This document shows positions 8,371-17,425 of a DNA stretch of 52,608 bases, piece after piece; the stretch's first letter is position 1; the number at the start of each line of letters is the position of its first letter. The DNA is taken from positions 1 to 52,608 of the forward strand of contig JAFZAC010000025.1 of the NCBI GenBank assembly GCA_017548365.1. Direction: 5' to 3'. The notes under the pieces were generated by a model, which did no database searches, was not told the DNA's origin, and saw nothing but the letters and a program-made list of their open reading frames with translations. The stretch is from Muribaculaceae bacterium (GTDB taxonomy: Bacteria; Bacteroidota; Bacteroidia; Bacteroidales; Muribaculaceae). Both the position numbers and the translations under genes were made by a program.

Positions 8371-9048
8371 ATGGAAATCACCCCCATCGCCACATTCCAC
8401 TCGCCTTTCAACGACAAGTTTGGCATTCCGCGTCAAAGTGGGATTGTGAGTGCGCTGGAAGGGACCATAGTTTTTGAACCCAAGTTCCGAAATTCCGACA
8501 GCCTAAGGGGATTAGAGGAATTTGACTATATATGGCTAATTTGGGAGTTCTCGGCCAACAAGCATACGGCAGCAAGCCCAACGGTAAGACCTCCTAGGCT
8601 GGGCGGCAACACCCGAATAGGGGTTTATGCCACTCGCTCGCCCTACCGTCACAATGCGCTGGGACTCTCGGTAGTGAAACTGATTAAAGTGGAGCTCAAC
8701 ACCCCGCAAGGACCAGTGATTCACGTTGGTGGAGCCGACTTGATGGATGGCACGCCCATCTACGATATAAAACCCTACATTGCCTATGCCGACGCACATC
8801 CAGAAGCGAGATGTGGTTTCGTCGACAACAACGACTGGCAATCGCTGGAGGTCACAATACCTCAAGAGATGCAGCAACTGTTCTCGCCACAACAACTCGA
8901 GGCACTGCGGCAATCTCTCGCTCTCGACCCAAGGCCGCATTACCACGACGACCCCGCCAAGGTCTACGGTATGCGCTTCGCAGGTCACGATATCCACTTC
9001 ACTGTTGATGGAAAAAAATTAGAAGTAATTGATTCTACAACTCTATAA
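8371..9048 (+). CDS. trmO: tRNA (N6-threonylcarbamoyladenosine37-N6)-methyltransferase
   Basis: This 225-residue TsaA/TrmO family enzyme methylates t6A37 of tRNA using S-adenosylmethionine. It opens with PIATFHSPFNDKFGIPRQSG, the family's N-terminal signature, and has RPPRLGG, GVYATRSPYRHNALGLS and LMDGTPIYDIKPY, which line the SAM site of the beta-barrel. Length matches bacterial TrmO. It sits 5 bp after the protease and 12 bp before the nucleoside kinase, inside the parC cluster. Confidence 0.93.
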   Translation: MEITPIATFHSPFNDKFGIPRQSGIVSALEGTIVFEPKFRNSDSLRGLEEFDYIWLIWEFSANKHTAASPTVRPPRLGGNTRIGVYATRSPYRHNALGLSVVKLIKVELNTPQGPVIHVGGADLMDGTPIYDIKPYIAYADAHPEARCGFVDNNDWQSLEVTIPQEMQQLFSPQQLEALRQSLALDPRPHYHDDPAKVYGMRFAGHDIHFTVDGKKLEVIDSTTL

Positions 9049-9060
9049 AATACTCCCAAA

Positions 9061-10746
9061 ATGTTACAGATCAGATGCAAAAACAACAATGTAGTCAGAG
9101 AATTTCCAGAGGGAACATCTCTACTTGACGTTTACAAGGCGTTTGCCGATGAACTGCAATTCAAGTACCCTGTAGTGTCGGCAAAGGTTAACAATGCCTC
9201 GCAAGGCTTGAAATTCAGGCTGTTCCAAAACCGCGACGTGGAGTTTATGGACGCACGCCGTGGCTCGGGATTCAGGGTTTACGTGCGTTCGCTGTGCTTC
9301 GTGCTCTATAAGGCAACTAGCGACACCTGCCCAGGCAGCAAACTCTTTATCGAGCACCCCATTTCGGGCGGTTACTACTGCAACCTTAGGAAGAAGAATG
9401 GTGAGCCAGTGACCGATGAGGACGTTGAGAACATTAGGGCTCGCATGCACGAGATTGTTGATAACGACATGGTATTCCACCGTCATGAAGCTACAACCGA
9501 ACAAGCCATCAAGGTCTTTGCCGAGCGCGGTTTTGCCGACAAGGTGAAACTGCTGGAGTCGAGCGGACAAATCTACAGCGACTATTTCACGCTGGAGGAT
9601 ACTGCCGACTATTTCTATGGCCCCCTCGTGCCATCGGCAGGGTATCTCAAGGTTTGGGATGTAATAAAGTACAAAGACGGTTTGCTGCTGCGCGTTCACG
9701 ACTGGGAGAACCCCACTCAACTGTCGCCCATGCATGACATGCCGCACACCTTCGAGATGTTTGCCGAGAAAGTGCATTGGGATGTAATTATGAGGCAATC
9801 AAACGCTGGTGACGTGAACAAGGCTATTCTAAATGGCTATGCCTCTGAGCTCATCCAGGTGAGTGAGGCTCTTCAGGAGAAGAAGATTGTGCAGATAGCC
9901 GAGGAAATAGACCGTCGCTTCCGTGACAAAGAGAACCCCATACGTCTCGTACTTATCACTGGCCCTTCCAGCTCGGGAAAGACCACGTTCTGCAAACGTC
10001 TGTCAATCCAGCTGTTGGCATGCGGTCTGCGTCCATTATCTTTCTCTACCGACGACTACTTCGTCAACCGCGAGGACACCCCGTTATTGCCCAATGGCGA
10101 CTATGACTTCGACAATATCAAAGCAGTGGATTGCGAACTTCTCGAAGACCACTTGATGAGGCTTATGAATGGTGAGCGCGTAGAGATTCCAGAGTTTAAC
10201 TTCGTAACCGGCAAGAGGGAGTATAACGGCAAGAAGCTCAAACTCAAGAACGACACAGTGCTTATCATTGAGGGTATTCACGCCCTGAACCCCATGCTCA
10301 CCGAGCGCATCCCCGACAGCAAGAAGTTTAAGGTGTTTATCTCCACCCTTACCAGTATCTCACTCGATGACCACAACTGGGTGCCCACCAGCGACAACCG
10401 CTTGCTTCGCCGCATCATCCGCGACTACAACAAGGGAGCTTTCAGCGCAAAGGAGACAATTAGCCACTGGAAGAACGTGTGCACATCGGAGGAGAAATGG
10501 ATTGCCCCCTATCAGGAGAATGCCGACATGATGTTCAACTCAGCGCTCAACATCGAGTTTGCAGTGCTAAGGCCACATGCCGAGCTCATCCTCTCGACAG
10601 TGCCAAAGAACTGCCCCGAATACTCCGAAGCCCACCGACTGCTGAAGTTCATTCACTACTTCATCCCAGTCGATGACAAGGAAATCCCGCCCACAAGCAT
10701 TATGCGTGAGTTCCTCGGTGGCTCGAGCTTCAAGTACAACAGATAG
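9061..10746 (+). CDS. Nucleoside (uridine-type) kinase with TGS and ThrRS-like N-terminal domains
   Basis: This 561-residue protein has an N-terminal TGS/ubiquitin-like segment (1-70), a threonyl-tRNA-synthetase-like second additional domain (about 75-230) and a C-terminal P-loop kinase of the uridine/phosphoribulokinase family. Walker A is GPSSSGKTT (301-309), followed by STDDYF and the lid region. Such fused proteins are common in Bacteroidetes and Firmicutes and are annotated as nucleoside kinases. The true substrate is not fixed by sequence: uridine, cytidine or another nucleoside is possible. It is the last gene of the cluster; about 135 bp of spacer follow. Confidence 0.85.
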   Translation: MLQIRCKNNNVVREFPEGTSLLDVYKAFADELQFKYPVVSAKVNNASQGLKFRLFQNRDVEFMDARRGSGFRVYVRSLCFVLYKATSDTCPGSKLFIEHPISGGYYCNLRKKNGEPVTDEDVENIRARMHEIVDNDMVFHRHEATTEQAIKVFAERGFADKVKLLESSGQIYSDYFTLEDTADYFYGPLVPSAGYLKVWDVIKYKDGLLLRVHDWENPTQLSPMHDMPHTFEMFAEKVHWDVIMRQSNAGDVNKAILNGYASELIQVSEALQEKKIVQIAEEIDRRFRDKENPIRLVLITGPSSSGKTTFCKRLSIQLLACGLRPLSFSTDDYFVNREDTPLLPNGDYDFDNIKAVDCELLEDHLMRLMNGERVEIPEFNFVTGKREYNGKKLKLKNDTVLIIEGIHALNPMLTERIPDSKKFKVFISTLTSISLDDHNWVPTSDNRLLRRIIRDYNKGAFSAKETISHWKNVCTSEEKWIAPYQENADMMFNSALNIEFAVLRPHAELILSTVPKNCPEYSEAHRLLKFIHYFIPVDDKEIPPTSIMREFLGGSSFKYNR

Positions 10747-10804
10747 TTTGCCAAAACCACACTAATTGATTAGTGCATTATGCAAAATTACTTATTCTTG
10801 GCGA

Positions 10805-10835
10805 TTGTAGACCGTTCAGGAAAGCAATAATTTTG
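10805..10835 (+). promoter_or_regulatory. Promoter for the secreted protein at 10882
   Basis: TTG (10805-10807), a 20-bp spacer and TAATTTTG (10828-10835) form a good Bacteroidetes promoter, leaving a leader of about 40 nt before the start codon. Confidence 0.65.
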
Positions 10836-10881
10836 CAGCGTGAAATCCTATTAATTTATTAATCATAAAAACATTATCATT

Positions 10882-12078
10882 ATGAAGAAATTTTACATGA
10901 TTCTCGCAGCAATTGCTGCATTTGCAATTAGTGCACAAGCCCAAACTGAGGGCACCATCAACGTGGGCGACTGGGACGATGCCGAGCTCTATAATGGCTC
11001 CTATTTCGATATGGCTCCCACCAATTTCTATATTGCCCACACAGGAGCCCAGATGATTTACACCCCCGACCTGCTCACCGACCTTGAAGGCAAGCAGAAC
11101 GTGACAATAACCAAGCTGCAATTCAAGTTCTATTGTGAATCATGGGACGAGATTAGCCGCAACGTGAAGGTATATCTCCAAGAGACCGATGCCACCGCAT
11201 TTGCTGTGGTGGAAGGCATAAAGCAGTTTTTCGAATTTGGCGAGCCAGCTGCTGAAACAGAACTAAGCATTGACATGCTGGATTACTATGGCGATGATTG
11301 CACTCTTGAGTTCCCTGTAGATTTCGAGTTCACCCCTGGCAAGAGCTTGCTTGTGACAATGGTATTTGATGCACAAGATGATGACAACTGCACCAATGGC
11401 AGCGACTACGCTCCCTTCTACACTTCGGGCATCATGGGTAAGGCTATGACCTACACCGACAACTGGAGCAGCTTCGTTGACTATGCTCAAGGCGAGGACT
11501 TCCCCGATGCCACCGCAATGAATGGTTGTGGCACCAATGTTGAGCTCCCCTGCACGCAAATCAGTTACACCTATGAAGAGGAGCAACCCGAAACAGGCTT
11601 CTTCCTGGTAGGCACCTTCAACGATTGGAACCAGACCGCCGAGGGTGGCCGCATAGCATTCAACGAATATGATGTGGCCGAAGCAGAGTTCGAGGCTGGC
11701 GCCGAGTTCAAGGTTATCACTTATGACGCTCAAGGCAACATTTGCTGGTTTGGTGGTCAAGACGAAAATAGCGTTGGCTACTTCCTGATCAACGAAGACA
11801 TGCTGGGTCAAGGTATCATGACCGTGCAAGGTGATAATGGCGCAAACTTCCGCATTCAGGACGCCGGTACTTACGAAATTGGCTTGGCAGTGTTAAGAAG
11901 CTTCAATGGATCAGTATACATGACTGTTACCAAGAAGAGCCCCGAAGCCATTAACACTGTTGGAACCGACACTAAGGCCGACAACGCTTACTACAACCTC
12001 ATGGGCGTGAAGTACAACAGCTTGCCAACCGTTCCCGGCATCTACATCCACAACGGCAAGAAGATTATTGTGAAGTAA
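10882..12078 (+). CDS. Secreted protein with carbohydrate-binding-like module and C-terminal sorting-like tail
   Basis: This 398-residue protein has a clear signal peptide (MKKFYMILAAIAAFAISAQA). Residues about 22-230 are a beta-rich domain with many acidic and aromatic residues. FFLVGTFNDWNQ (about 237-248) is the typical opening of SusE/SusF-like or CBM48-like starch-binding immunoglobulin folds. The C-terminus (YYNLMGVKYNSLPTVPGIYI then GKKIIVK) resembles the end domain of many Bacteroidales exported proteins, similar to type A type IX-secretion tails. It has its own promoter and terminator, so it is monocistronic. Glycan binding is inferred; no catalytic motif was seen. Confidence 0.7.
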   Translation: MKKFYMILAAIAAFAISAQAQTEGTINVGDWDDAELYNGSYFDMAPTNFYIAHTGAQMIYTPDLLTDLEGKQNVTITKLQFKFYCESWDEISRNVKVYLQETDATAFAVVEGIKQFFEFGEPAAETELSIDMLDYYGDDCTLEFPVDFEFTPGKSLLVTMVFDAQDDDNCTNGSDYAPFYTSGIMGKAMTYTDNWSSFVDYAQGEDFPDATAMNGCGTNVELPCTQISYTYEEEQPETGFFLVGTFNDWNQTAEGGRIAFNEYDVAEAEFEAGAEFKVITYDAQGNICWFGGQDENSVGYFLINEDMLGQGIMTVQGDNGANFRIQDAGTYEIGLAVLRSFNGSVYMTVTKKSPEAINTVGTDTKADNAYYNLMGVKYNSLPTVPGIYIHNGKKIIVK

Positions 12079-12099
12079 ACCTATCACTCCATATAACAA

Positions 12100-12137
12100 A
12101 AAAACGCAAGTGGCTCCAGGCTGCTTGCGTTTTTGTT
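12100..12137 (+). terminator. Terminator after the secreted protein
   Basis: AAACGCAAG pairs with CTTGCGTTT across a GC-containing loop and is followed by a T-rich stretch ending near 12140. Confidence 0.85.
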
Positions 12138-12251
12138 TTTCACGTTTGTTGGGCAGCGATTCTATGGTGTGTTTTGACTACAGAAAAACACCAAGAATAA
12201 TGGTTTAGAAGTTTTTTTAAAGCTTTTAATGTGTGTTTCAACTAAAAGTGT

Positions 12252-12259
12252 TATCTTTG
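12252..12259 (+). promoter_or_regulatory. Promoter -7 element for the phospholipid operon
   Basis: TATCTTTG fits TAnnTTTG and lies 32 bp before the psd start. The -33 region is weak. Confidence 0.55.
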
Positions 12260-12291
12260 CAGATTAAAAAGCAAAGTTTTTTATCATTGAG

Positions 12292-12975
12292 ATGAAAGTT
12301 AAAATACATAGAGAAGGACAGAATATTATCTTTGTGTTGCTGCTCATACTGCTGGCAATAAATGTTTCGGCCTACTTGTTTATTGAACCCAAGTGGATTC
12401 CGATAACTCTCATTGTCATCAGCGTCATCATGTTTGCACTCGTGGTGAACTTCTTCAGGTTGCCACAGCGGCACTTCAAGGGAGATAACGACGGCGTTGT
12501 CGTATCGAGTGTCGACGGCAAGGTTGTAGCTCTCGAAGAGGTATACGAAGGTGAGTACCTGCACAAGAATGTCATTCAGCTATCGGTCTTCATGTCGGTA
12601 TTTAACGTACATGCCAATTGGGTGCCTCTCAAGGGCAAAGTAAAATATGTGAAACATCATGCAGGACGTTTCCTCGCAGCCTACCTGCCAAAATCGAGCA
12701 CCGACAACGAACGCTCGGCAATTGTAATCGAGAGCGAGAAAAACGGTGAGGACGTGCTGGTGCGCCAGATTGCCGGAGCCATTGCGCGACGCATCGTTAC
12801 CTATGTCGAAGCTGGTGATGAAGTGGATATTGACAACTTCATTGGATTCATAAAGTTTGGATCGCGTGTCGACATATACCTACCACTTAATAGCGAGATT
12901 CTCGTTAAGCTGGGCGACACGACAACAGGTGGCATAACACCAATTGCACGACTCAAAAAAGCAGAAGAAGATTGA
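12292..12975 (+). CDS. psd: Phosphatidylserine decarboxylase proenzyme
   Basis: This 227-residue short-type Psd decarboxylates phosphatidylserine to phosphatidylethanolamine. Two N-terminal hydrophobic stretches (about 11-30 and 35-53) anchor it. FNVHANWVP (104-112) is the conserved family block, and GS at 190-191 is the self-cleavage site that generates the pyruvoyl group on Ser191. The length suits the archaeal/Bacteroidetes short form. It overlaps pssA by 1 bp (TGATG), so the enzyme and the maker of its substrate are translationally coupled. Confidence 0.93.
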   Translation: MKVKIHREGQNIIFVLLLILLAINVSAYLFIEPKWIPITLIVISVIMFALVVNFFRLPQRHFKGDNDGVVVSSVDGKVVALEEVYEGEYLHKNVIQLSVFMSVFNVHANWVPLKGKVKYVKHHAGRFLAAYLPKSSTDNERSAIVIESEKNGEDVLVRQIAGAIARRIVTYVEAGDEVDIDNFIGFIKFGSRVDIYLPLNSEILVKLGDTTTGGITPIARLKKAEED

Positions 12976-13688
12976 TGAAAATGCTCAAAGCCATAAAAAA
13001 CAACATTCCTAACGCCATCACATGCCTGAACCTGCTCTTTGGAGCAATGGCTGTGATAGCAGCGTTCAAACCATTTGAGACCTTGATGTGGGGACTCCAA
13101 GGCTACCAGCTTGCATTTCTATTAATAGCACTGGCAGCCGTCGCCGACTTTTGCGACGGCCTCGTGGCGCGGTTGCTTCATGCCGTCTCACCTCTGGGCA
13201 AAGAACTCGACTCGCTAAGCGACTGCGTGAGCTTTGGGCTGGCTCCTGCCATGATATTATATAATGTGATGGAAGCAGCAGGATGCGACACATGGGTATG
13301 CCTGATGTCGCTGCTCATTCCCGTCTTTGGTGCTCTGCGGCTTGCACGATTCAATGTTGACACTAATCAAGCTACCGTTTTCACCGGACTTCCCATCCCT
13401 GCCAATGCCATCTTCTGGATTGGATTCATCAACTATTATGCCACTCATCACACCATCAGTCAGTGGATAGTGCTCGCGCTCATTGTTGCGCTCTCGCTGC
13501 TCATGGTGTGCAACTTGCGCATGTTCTCGCTCAAGGTGCACGGCTTCGGCATCAAGGAAAGCTACAAGCAGTATATTCTGCTAGTGGCAGCTGTCACATT
13601 TATTATCCTGGGCGGAGTGAGCGGTTTGGCCTGTGTTATAGCATTTTATGTACTCATGTCATTGCTCTTCAAGGAAAAAGAAGCGTGA
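12975..13688 (+). CDS. pssA: CDP-diacylglycerol-serine O-phosphatidyltransferase
   Basis: This 237-residue integral membrane enzyme makes phosphatidylserine from CDP-diacylglycerol and serine. The CDP-alcohol phosphotransferase motif DGxxAR(x8)GxxxDxxxD spans residues 61-83. Several transmembrane helices follow. ATG 12975 is preferred over an in-frame TTG three bases upstream because it overlaps the psd stop in the usual TGATG arrangement. With Psd it forms the complete route to phosphatidylethanolamine. Confidence 0.93.
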   Translation: MKMLKAIKNNIPNAITCLNLLFGAMAVIAAFKPFETLMWGLQGYQLAFLLIALAAVADFCDGLVARLLHAVSPLGKELDSLSDCVSFGLAPAMILYNVMEAAGCDTWVCLMSLLIPVFGALRLARFNVDTNQATVFTGLPIPANAIFWIGFINYYATHHTISQWIVLALIVALSLLMVCNLRMFSLKVHGFGIKESYKQYILLVAAVTFIILGGVSGLACVIAFYVLMSLLFKEKEA

Positions 13689-13762
13689 CAGGCATCACTT
13701 GGCACAATTTTTGCTACCTTTAAGTGTTGATTTACTTTTTTTTAGTCTGAAATATCTATATC

Positions 13763-14101
13763 ATGTTCTGGTTTATCCTGTTTTTGATACTGCTCTACTT
13801 TATCGCCGCTCCCATCTACAGGGTGTGGCGCAAGATGCGTCAGTTCAGAGACGAGTATGAGCAAGCTATGAAGCAGCAAGGCAATTACCAGCCGGGGCAG
13901 AACAGTGACACACGCTCCGACGAGCAACGCGAAATGGTGGAACGTTACCGCCGTTACAGCGAGGAAAACGCCGAAAACGTTGACTATGAAGAGCTCGAAG
14001 GAAGAATGGAAGAAAAAGCCGATAACACCTCAACTCAGCAAGAGCACACCTCTCAATATCAAGAAGAGGCCATCAGCGACGCCGAGTACGAGGAAATCTA
14101 A
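13763..14101 (+). CDS. Small membrane-anchored DUF4834-like protein
   Basis: This 112-residue protein has one N-terminal transmembrane helix (about 2-19), then a basic segment, then a highly charged, probably disordered Glu-rich tail. A protein of this shape follows pssA in many Bacteroidetes and is annotated DUF4834; function is unknown. It is 74 bp downstream of pssA and may share its transcript. The position suggests a role at the membrane near phospholipid synthesis, but nothing in the sequence shows it. Confidence 0.65.
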   Translation: MFWFILFLILLYFIAAPIYRVWRKMRQFRDEYEQAMKQQGNYQPGQNSDTRSDEQREMVERYRRYSEENAENVDYEELEGRMEEKADNTSTQQEHTSQYQEEAISDAEYEEI

Positions 14102-14115
14102 AAATTAACTGAACA

Positions 14116-14649
14116 TTATTTCACCATAACCTTGTGGGCGGTGCCGTCGCTCATAAGCACGATATTTACGCCTGGTTCGGGTCCCTCGATGCGCTGACCC
14201 TCGACGTTGAAGCGTGCCAGCTCGGTGGCGTTAGGATCGGACTGGATAGCCGACACCGCCTCCACTGGCGTCTCTCCACTGAAGAACACCACGCGAGGCA
14301 TAAGGAATGCATCGGTCGCTATCCACTGCACCGAACTCGGTATAACCACAGCATAGAGCCAATTGTAGCCAGTGGCAGCCTCGCCAGCAGGACCATAAAG
14401 GAAATGGCTGGGAATCACTTCGGCACCCGACGGCACCTCAATCAGTTTCTCCACCAGATAGTGCTGGTCCCAGTCGTCACGTCCATACCAGCCTGTGCGC
14501 ACAAGAGTTTGCATATCTTTGGTATAAATGTGGCCATGTTTACACTTGAATCCATCGGGGCTGTAGAAATATCCCTTTTCGGTTATCATGGGTTGCGCAC
14601 TGGCGACCATCGACACCATCGCAACAAGCAGTAACAAAATCTTTTTCAT
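14116..14649 (-). CDS. Exported protein with BspA-like LRR remnant and sorting-like tail
   Basis: This 177-residue protein starts at ATG 14649 with signal peptide MKKILLLLVAMVSMVASAQ; the frame extends further upstream to a TTG, but that extension overlaps the promoter. The middle (about 90-125) has LYAVVIPSSVQWIATDAFL, which resembles a single BspA-type leucine-rich repeat. The end (ELARFNVEGQRIEGPEPGVN and so on to KVMVK) resembles the short C-terminal tails of Bacteroidales exported proteins. It converges with the DUF4834-like gene, leaving only 14 bp. No function can be assigned. Confidence 0.65.
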   Translation of the reverse strand: MKKILLLLVAMVSMVASAQPMITEKGYFYSPDGFKCKHGHIYTKDMQTLVRTGWYGRDDWDQHYLVEKLIEVPSGAEVIPSHFLYGPAGEAATGYNWLYAVVIPSSVQWIATDAFLMPRVVFFSGETPVEAVSAIQSDPNATELARFNVEGQRIEGPEPGVNIVLMSDGTAHKVMVK

Positions 14650-14676
14650 AACGGTAATGTAGTTGGTTATCGATGA

Positions 14677-14707
14677 CAAATATAGAGATTTTTCTCGTGT
14701 TAACAAA
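14677..14707 (-). promoter_or_regulatory. Consensus promoter for the 14116-14649 gene
   Basis: On the minus strand TTTG (14704-14707), an exact 19-bp spacer and TATATTTG (14677-14684) match the Bacteroidetes consensus, with a leader of about 25 nt. Confidence 0.8.
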
Positions 14708-14734
14708 AATTGCACATTATTTTAATGGCGTTTA

Positions 14735-14766
14735 TTGAGTTTTTCGCCAAAAAAGAACTAATTTTG
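14735..14766 (+). promoter_or_regulatory. Promoter for ornithine aminotransferase
   Basis: TTG (14735-14737), a 21-bp spacer and TAATTTTG (14759-14766) precede the start at 14803. It is divergent from the promoter at 14677-14707. Confidence 0.65.
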
Positions 14767-14802
14767 CACAATCAGAACAAATTTCTATAAAATCAACTAA
14801 TT

Positions 14803-16089
14803 ATGGCTAATTGCAAAAAAACTAAACCAACCGCTAAAAAAGCTACTACAAAAAAGACAATTATTGGCACAGCAAGTAAGCGTTGCATGACAATGGAAGA
14901 CAAGTATGGTGCACACAACTATCATCCACTGCCTGTTGTGCTCAACAAGGGTAAAGGCATCTATGTATGGGATGTGGAAGGAAATAAATATTTCGACTTC
15001 CTATCTTCTTACAGCGCTGTGAATCAAGGCCACTGCCATCCACGCATCGTGAAAGCTCTCAAGGACCAGGCCGGCAAGCTCTGCCTCACTTCGCGTGCTT
15101 TCTACAACGACGCCCTGTGCGAGTATGAGAAATACATCCACCAGTTCTTCGGCTATGACAAGGTGCTCCCCATGAACACTGGCGCCGAGGGTGTGGAGAC
15201 AGCATTGAAGCTGGCACGCCGCTGGGGTGCTGTAAAGAAAGGTATACCCAACGATAAAATCAAGATAATTTGCTGTGAAGGCAACTTCCACGGACGCACC
15301 GTGACCATCATCACCATGAGCGACGACCCAAGTTCATTTGCCGACTACGGACCACTCACTCCTGGTTTCATCCGCATTCCTTACAACGATCCCGAGGCTC
15401 TCAAGAAAGCTCTTGAGAAATATGGCGACGAGGTGTGCGCATTCATCGCTGAGCCCATCCAGGGCGAGGCTGGTGTATTTGTGCCAGACGACGGCTACTT
15501 GAAAAAATGTTTCGACCTGTGCCACGAGCACAACGTGCTTTTCATTGCCGACGAGGTTCAGACTGGTATCGCCCGCACCGGTAAGATGCTCTGCTCTATG
15601 CACGACGGCATCCGTCCCGACATCGTAATCCTAGGTAAAGCCCTGGGTGGTGGTGTTCTTCCCGTTTCGGCTTGCCTTGCCGACGACGACATCATGCTCA
15701 ATATCAAGCCCGGCGAGCACGGCTCTACCTTCGGTGGCTTCCCACTCGCAGCACGTGTAGCTGTTGAGGCCCTCAAGGTTGTGAAAGAAGAGAAATTGAC
15801 ACAGAACGCCGAGAAGATGGGTAAGATCTTCCGCGAGGAAATCAAGAAAATCAACTCTCCATTCATCGTTCAGGTGCGCGGACGCGGCTTGCTTAACGCA
15901 ATTGTCACCACTCCTATCAAGGGCAAGACCGCTTGGGACATCTGCCTCAAGCTACGTGACAATGGTCTGCTGGCTAAGCCCACCCACGACCACATCATCC
16001 GCTTCGCTCCTCCCTTGTGCATCAACAAAGAGGAAATCCTCAAGGCTGTCGCTATCATCAAGAAGACCTTCGAGGAAATGTCGAAGTAA
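14803..16089 (+). CDS. rocD: Ornithine aminotransferase
   Basis: This 428-residue class III PLP aminotransferase moves the delta-amino group of ornithine to 2-oxoglutarate, giving glutamate semialdehyde. It has [15 protein letters not shown] (125-139), the PLP-contacting DEVQTG (250-255) and the Schiff-base lysine Lys279 in ILGKALGGG. The first 25 or so residues are a Lys/Thr-rich extension ([14 protein letters not shown]) that is absent from standard ornithine aminotransferases and resembles a nucleic-acid or polyanion-binding tail. It could consume ornithine from the carbamoyltransferase/carbamate kinase pair at 482-2483. Other omega-aminotransferases share the fold, but the closeness to RocD motifs is strong. 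Confidence 0.9.
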   Translation: MANCKKTKPTAKKATTKKTIIGTASKRCMTMEDKYGAHNYHPLPVVLNKGKGIYVWDVEGNKYFDFLSSYSAVNQGHCHPRIVKALKDQAGKLCLTSRAFYNDALCEYEKYIHQFFGYDKVLPMNTGAEGVETALKLARRWGAVKKGIPNDKIKIICCEGNFHGRTVTIITMSDDPSSFADYGPLTPGFIRIPYNDPEALKKALEKYGDEVCAFIAEPIQGEAGVFVPDDGYLKKCFDLCHEHNVLFIADEVQTGIARTGKMLCSMHDGIRPDIVILGKALGGGVLPVSACLADDDIMLNIKPGEHGSTFGGFPLAARVAVEALKVVKEEKLTQNAEKMGKIFREEIKKINSPFIVQVRGRGLLNAIVTTPIKGKTAWDICLKLRDNGLLAKPTHDHIIRFAPPLCINKEEILKAVAIIKKTFEEMSK

Positions 16090-16115
16090 GACAATCTTTG
16101 ATTTATCACAAAAAA

Positions 16116-16153
16116 CAGGGTGTCCTTTTGATTTTGGACACCCTGATTTTTTT
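16116..16153. terminator. Terminator between rocD and the converging manC
   Basis: A perfect 10-bp stem (CAGGGTGTCC with GGACACCCTG, 16116-16125 and 16136-16145) is followed by a run of T. The opposite strand also has T-rich flanks. Confidence 0.9.
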
Positions 16154-16175
16154 GTAACATCAAACCGCTTCCAGG

Positions 16176-17255
16176 CTACAGATACTTGTCTCCGAAGCAA
16201 GTCTTGGCTTCGTTCACGTAGTTCTTGATTTTCTGCTCGTCGTTCTTGGGAACTATGAGTAACGCATCGGGAGTGTCGGCAACGATGTAACCGTTAAGCC
16301 CCGACACCACCACGAGTTTGTCGCCCTTGGCAGCTATCACATTATTGTTGCTCTCAAAGGCCAATACCCTTGTGTTGGGCGTCACATTGCCGTCACGGTT
16401 CTTGGGCGAGTTGTCATAAATAGAGCCCCAAGTGCCCAAGTCGCTCCAACCGAAGTCCACCTTCTCGACATATACTTTTCTCGACCTCTCAAGAATGGCA
16501 TAGTCTATCGAAATGTTGGGGCAAGAACTATAATTGGCGTTAATGAATTCCTGCTCTTGAGGAGAACCGTAGAACAAGTTGGCGTGGTCAAACACCTGCG
16601 CTATCTCGGGGGCATACTCACGCATGGCATTGATAATGGTATCCACGCCCCAGAAGAACATGCCAGAGTTCCAGTAAAACTCGCCACTCTCAAGGAAAAC
16701 GTTGGCAAGCTCTTTGTTAGGCTTTTCGGTAAAGGTCTTCACCTTTGAGAACAGCTCATCGACAGGCTCGCCCTCCTGGATGTAACCATAACCGGTCTCG
16801 GGACGGCTGGGCTTAACGCCAAAGGTGACAATGGCGTCATTTTTCTCCACAAACTCAAATGCCTTTATCACATTATCCTCAAAGTCATGCTGCTTAAGCA
16901 CCATGTGATCACTAGGAGCAACCATGATTCTTGCATCGGGATTTAGCGCCTTGATGTGCCAAGCCGCCCAGGCATTACAAGGGGCAGTATTGCGACGGGC
17001 AGGCTCCAGCAGAATCTGCTCAGGCTTTATATCTAGCAGTTGCTCTTGAATGATTGAGGAATACTGCTCATTGGTGAGCACAATGATATTTTCGATAGGG
17101 ATGATGCTGGAAAGACGGTCAACAGTCTGTTGCAACAAGCTGCGTCCTGTTCCTAGAAAATCAATAAACTGTTTAGGCATCGCTTCGCGGCTGTAGGGCC
17201 AGAAACGACTACCCACACCACCGCACATTATAACACAAAATCTATTATTTTCCAT
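16176..17255 (-). CDS. manC: Mannose-1-phosphate guanylyltransferase
   Basis: This 359-residue nucleotidyltransferase makes GDP-mannose from GTP and mannose 1-phosphate, for mannose- and fucose-containing glycans. The N-terminus carries the signature GGVGSRFWPYSR (12-23) followed by MPKQF. LLEPARRNTAPC and APSDHMVL match the GMP family, as does FTEKPN. The length fits the single-domain form without an isomerase domain. No other nucleotide-sugar gene is adjacent, although a flippase follows ruvB. Confidence 0.92.
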   Translation of the reverse strand: MENNRFCVIMCGGVGSRFWPYSREAMPKQFIDFLGTGRSLLQQTVDRLSSIIPIENIIVLTNEQYSSIIQEQLLDIKPEQILLEPARRNTAPCNAWAAWHIKALNPDARIMVAPSDHMVLKQHDFEDNVIKAFEFVEKNDAIVTFGVKPSRPETGYGYIQEGEPVDELFSKVKTFTEKPNKELANVFLESGEFYWNSGMFFWGVDTIINAMREYAPEIAQVFDHANLFYGSPQEQEFINANYSSCPNISIDYAILERSRKVYVEKVDFGWSDLGTWGSIYDNSPKNRDGNVTPNTRVLAFESNNNVIAAKGDKLVVVSGLNGYIVADTPDALLIVPKNDEQKIKNYVNEAKTCFGDKYL

Positions 17256-17372
17256 TTACTACTTCGTAAAAATTATTGCGTAAAGATAGTGATAATTTAG
17301 CAATCTGCAAAGAAAAACTGTAAAACAATGTGTCAACTATATGCAAAAAATGTGAAAATTATCTCCTTCTTG

Positions 17373-17402
17373 TTGCTTTGAAGGTTTTTATTACTAATTT
17401 TG
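17373..17402 (+). promoter_or_regulatory. Promoter for ruvB
   Basis: TTG (17373-17375), a 19-bp spacer and TAATTTTG (17395-17402) precede the ruvB start by 23 bp. Confidence 0.65.
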
Positions 17403-17425
17403 TCTTCTGACTTAGAATATTCTAT

